Assembly: GCA_026391115.1 (NCBI GenBank)
Contig: JAPLER010000374.1
Coordinates: 1 to 6,900 of the forward strand
Direction: 5' to 3'
DNA length: 6,900 nt
Source: Bacteroidota bacterium
GTDB taxonomy: Bacteria; Bacteroidota; Bacteroidia; Chitinophagales; Chitinophagaceae
In this document: one piece after another, positions 6,620 through 6,900 of the stretch
How the letters are laid out: every line of letters begins with the position of its first letter
Position numbering within the stretch: position 1 is the first letter of the stretch
Notes under the pieces: model-generated
Databases searched by the model: none
The model's input: only the letters and a program-made list of their open reading frames with translations
What the model was told of the DNA's origin: nothing
Program-made: the position numbers and the translations under genes

Positions 6620-6900
6620 CTAAATGATGAATAGCACCATCCCACATAAAAGTTTTATTCCACGCTAAATTAAATAATGCAGGTGCATTTCTAATGCCAA
6701 TTCTATTTTCAATACCATGGCTTAAGGGGTGATCTGTATGTGCAAATGCAGTATAACTTAAATGACAACTGCTGCAAGAAATAGTATTATCTTTTGACAA
6801 TAAAGGGTCATTGAAAAGTATTTTGCCTAAGGCAATTTTCTCTTTGTTAAGTTCGTTGTCCTTAAAATTATAAACTGGATTTGGAAAATTTTTTGGTACA
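6543..6900 (-). CDS. Peroxidase N-terminal fragment with first heme site
   Basis: This frame is open from the right edge of the window and begins VPKNFPNPVYNFKDN, followed by LGKILFNDPLLSKD, the usual approach to the first heme of these peroxidases. The first heme-attachment motif CSSCH is at 6762-6776. SHGIENRIGIRNAPALFNLA and KTFMWDGAIHHL, with the conserved Trp-Asp-Gly, follow. Family similarity ends at QALAP (codon ending 6600). The last roughly 19 residues, to the stop at 6543, are out-of-frame readings of the downstream domain. A TTG at 6800 is an internal codon, not a start. Confidence 0.75.
   Translation of the reverse strand, partial: VPKNFPNPVYNFKDNELNKEKIALGKILFNDPLLSKDNTISCSSCHLSYTAFAHTDHPLSHGIENRIGIRNAPALFNLAWNKTFMWDGAIHHLDVQALAPRKNIKSYFAIFDNTCKCK

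Larger units (their letters stand above)
6092..6900 (-). pseudogene. Di-heme cytochrome c peroxidase (MauG/CcpA family), frameshifted with internal deletion, 5' partial
   Basis: Two minus-strand frames together give a recognisable bacterial di-heme cytochrome c peroxidase, a periplasmic enzyme family that reduces hydrogen peroxide or performs MauG-like oxidations. The gene runs off the right edge, so its signal peptide is not visible. The N-terminal part holds the first CxxCH heme site and the C-terminal part the second, but they are in different frames. Family members normally carry about 40 residues, including an NPxEM-type motif, between the LAP of the first part and the ERTLKAISQF of the second. 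Here those two motifs are nearly adjacent at 6598-6608. The simplest reading is a deletion of about 40 codons whose size is not a multiple of three, leaving the gene non-functional. An assembly or sequencing fault is an alternative. Confidence 0.8.

Overview
The window is very AT-rich. It looks like ordinary chromosomal sequence from a member of the Bacteroidota, probably near Chitinophagales. This is inferred from the Oar-like TonB-dependent receptor end, the absence of Shine-Dalgarno sequences, several matches to the Bacteroidota -7 promoter element TAnnTTTG, and the protein family types. No tRNA, rRNA, CRISPR array, phage or insertion-sequence gene was seen, and no intergenic stretch exceeds 300 bases.

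Layout. 1-687 (+) is the C-terminal beta-barrel end of an outer-membrane TonB-dependent receptor, closed by a perfect hairpin terminator at 711-738 that serves both strands. On the minus strand, fbp (class I fructose-1,6-bisphosphatase, 2157-1138) is followed 4 bases later by a small four-helix membrane protein of unknown function (1133-768), a likely two-gene operon. Divergent from fbp are trpS (tryptophanyl-tRNA synthetase, 2334-3338) and a deoxynucleoside kinase (3409-4161). The kinase runs head-on into an ABC-F ATPase gene (6004-4055, minus), and the two coding regions overlap by 107 bases around a perfect 11-bp hairpin. Upstream of the ABC-F gene, also on the minus strand, is a di-heme cytochrome c peroxidase (MauG/CcpA family) that runs off the right edge and is broken by an internal deletion and frameshift.

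Function. The intact genes are mostly housekeeping: gluconeogenesis (fbp), tRNA charging (trpS), deoxynucleoside salvage (kinase) and ribosome-associated ABC-F activity. They share no pathway; only fbp with the membrane protein, and perhaps trpS with the kinase, look co-transcribed.

I found no new biological system. The most informative oddities are the peroxidase missing about 40 codons with a frame change, and the kinase whose stop codon appears lost, adding about 41 residues read from the antisense strand of the ABC-F gene. Both could be real mutations or assembly errors.
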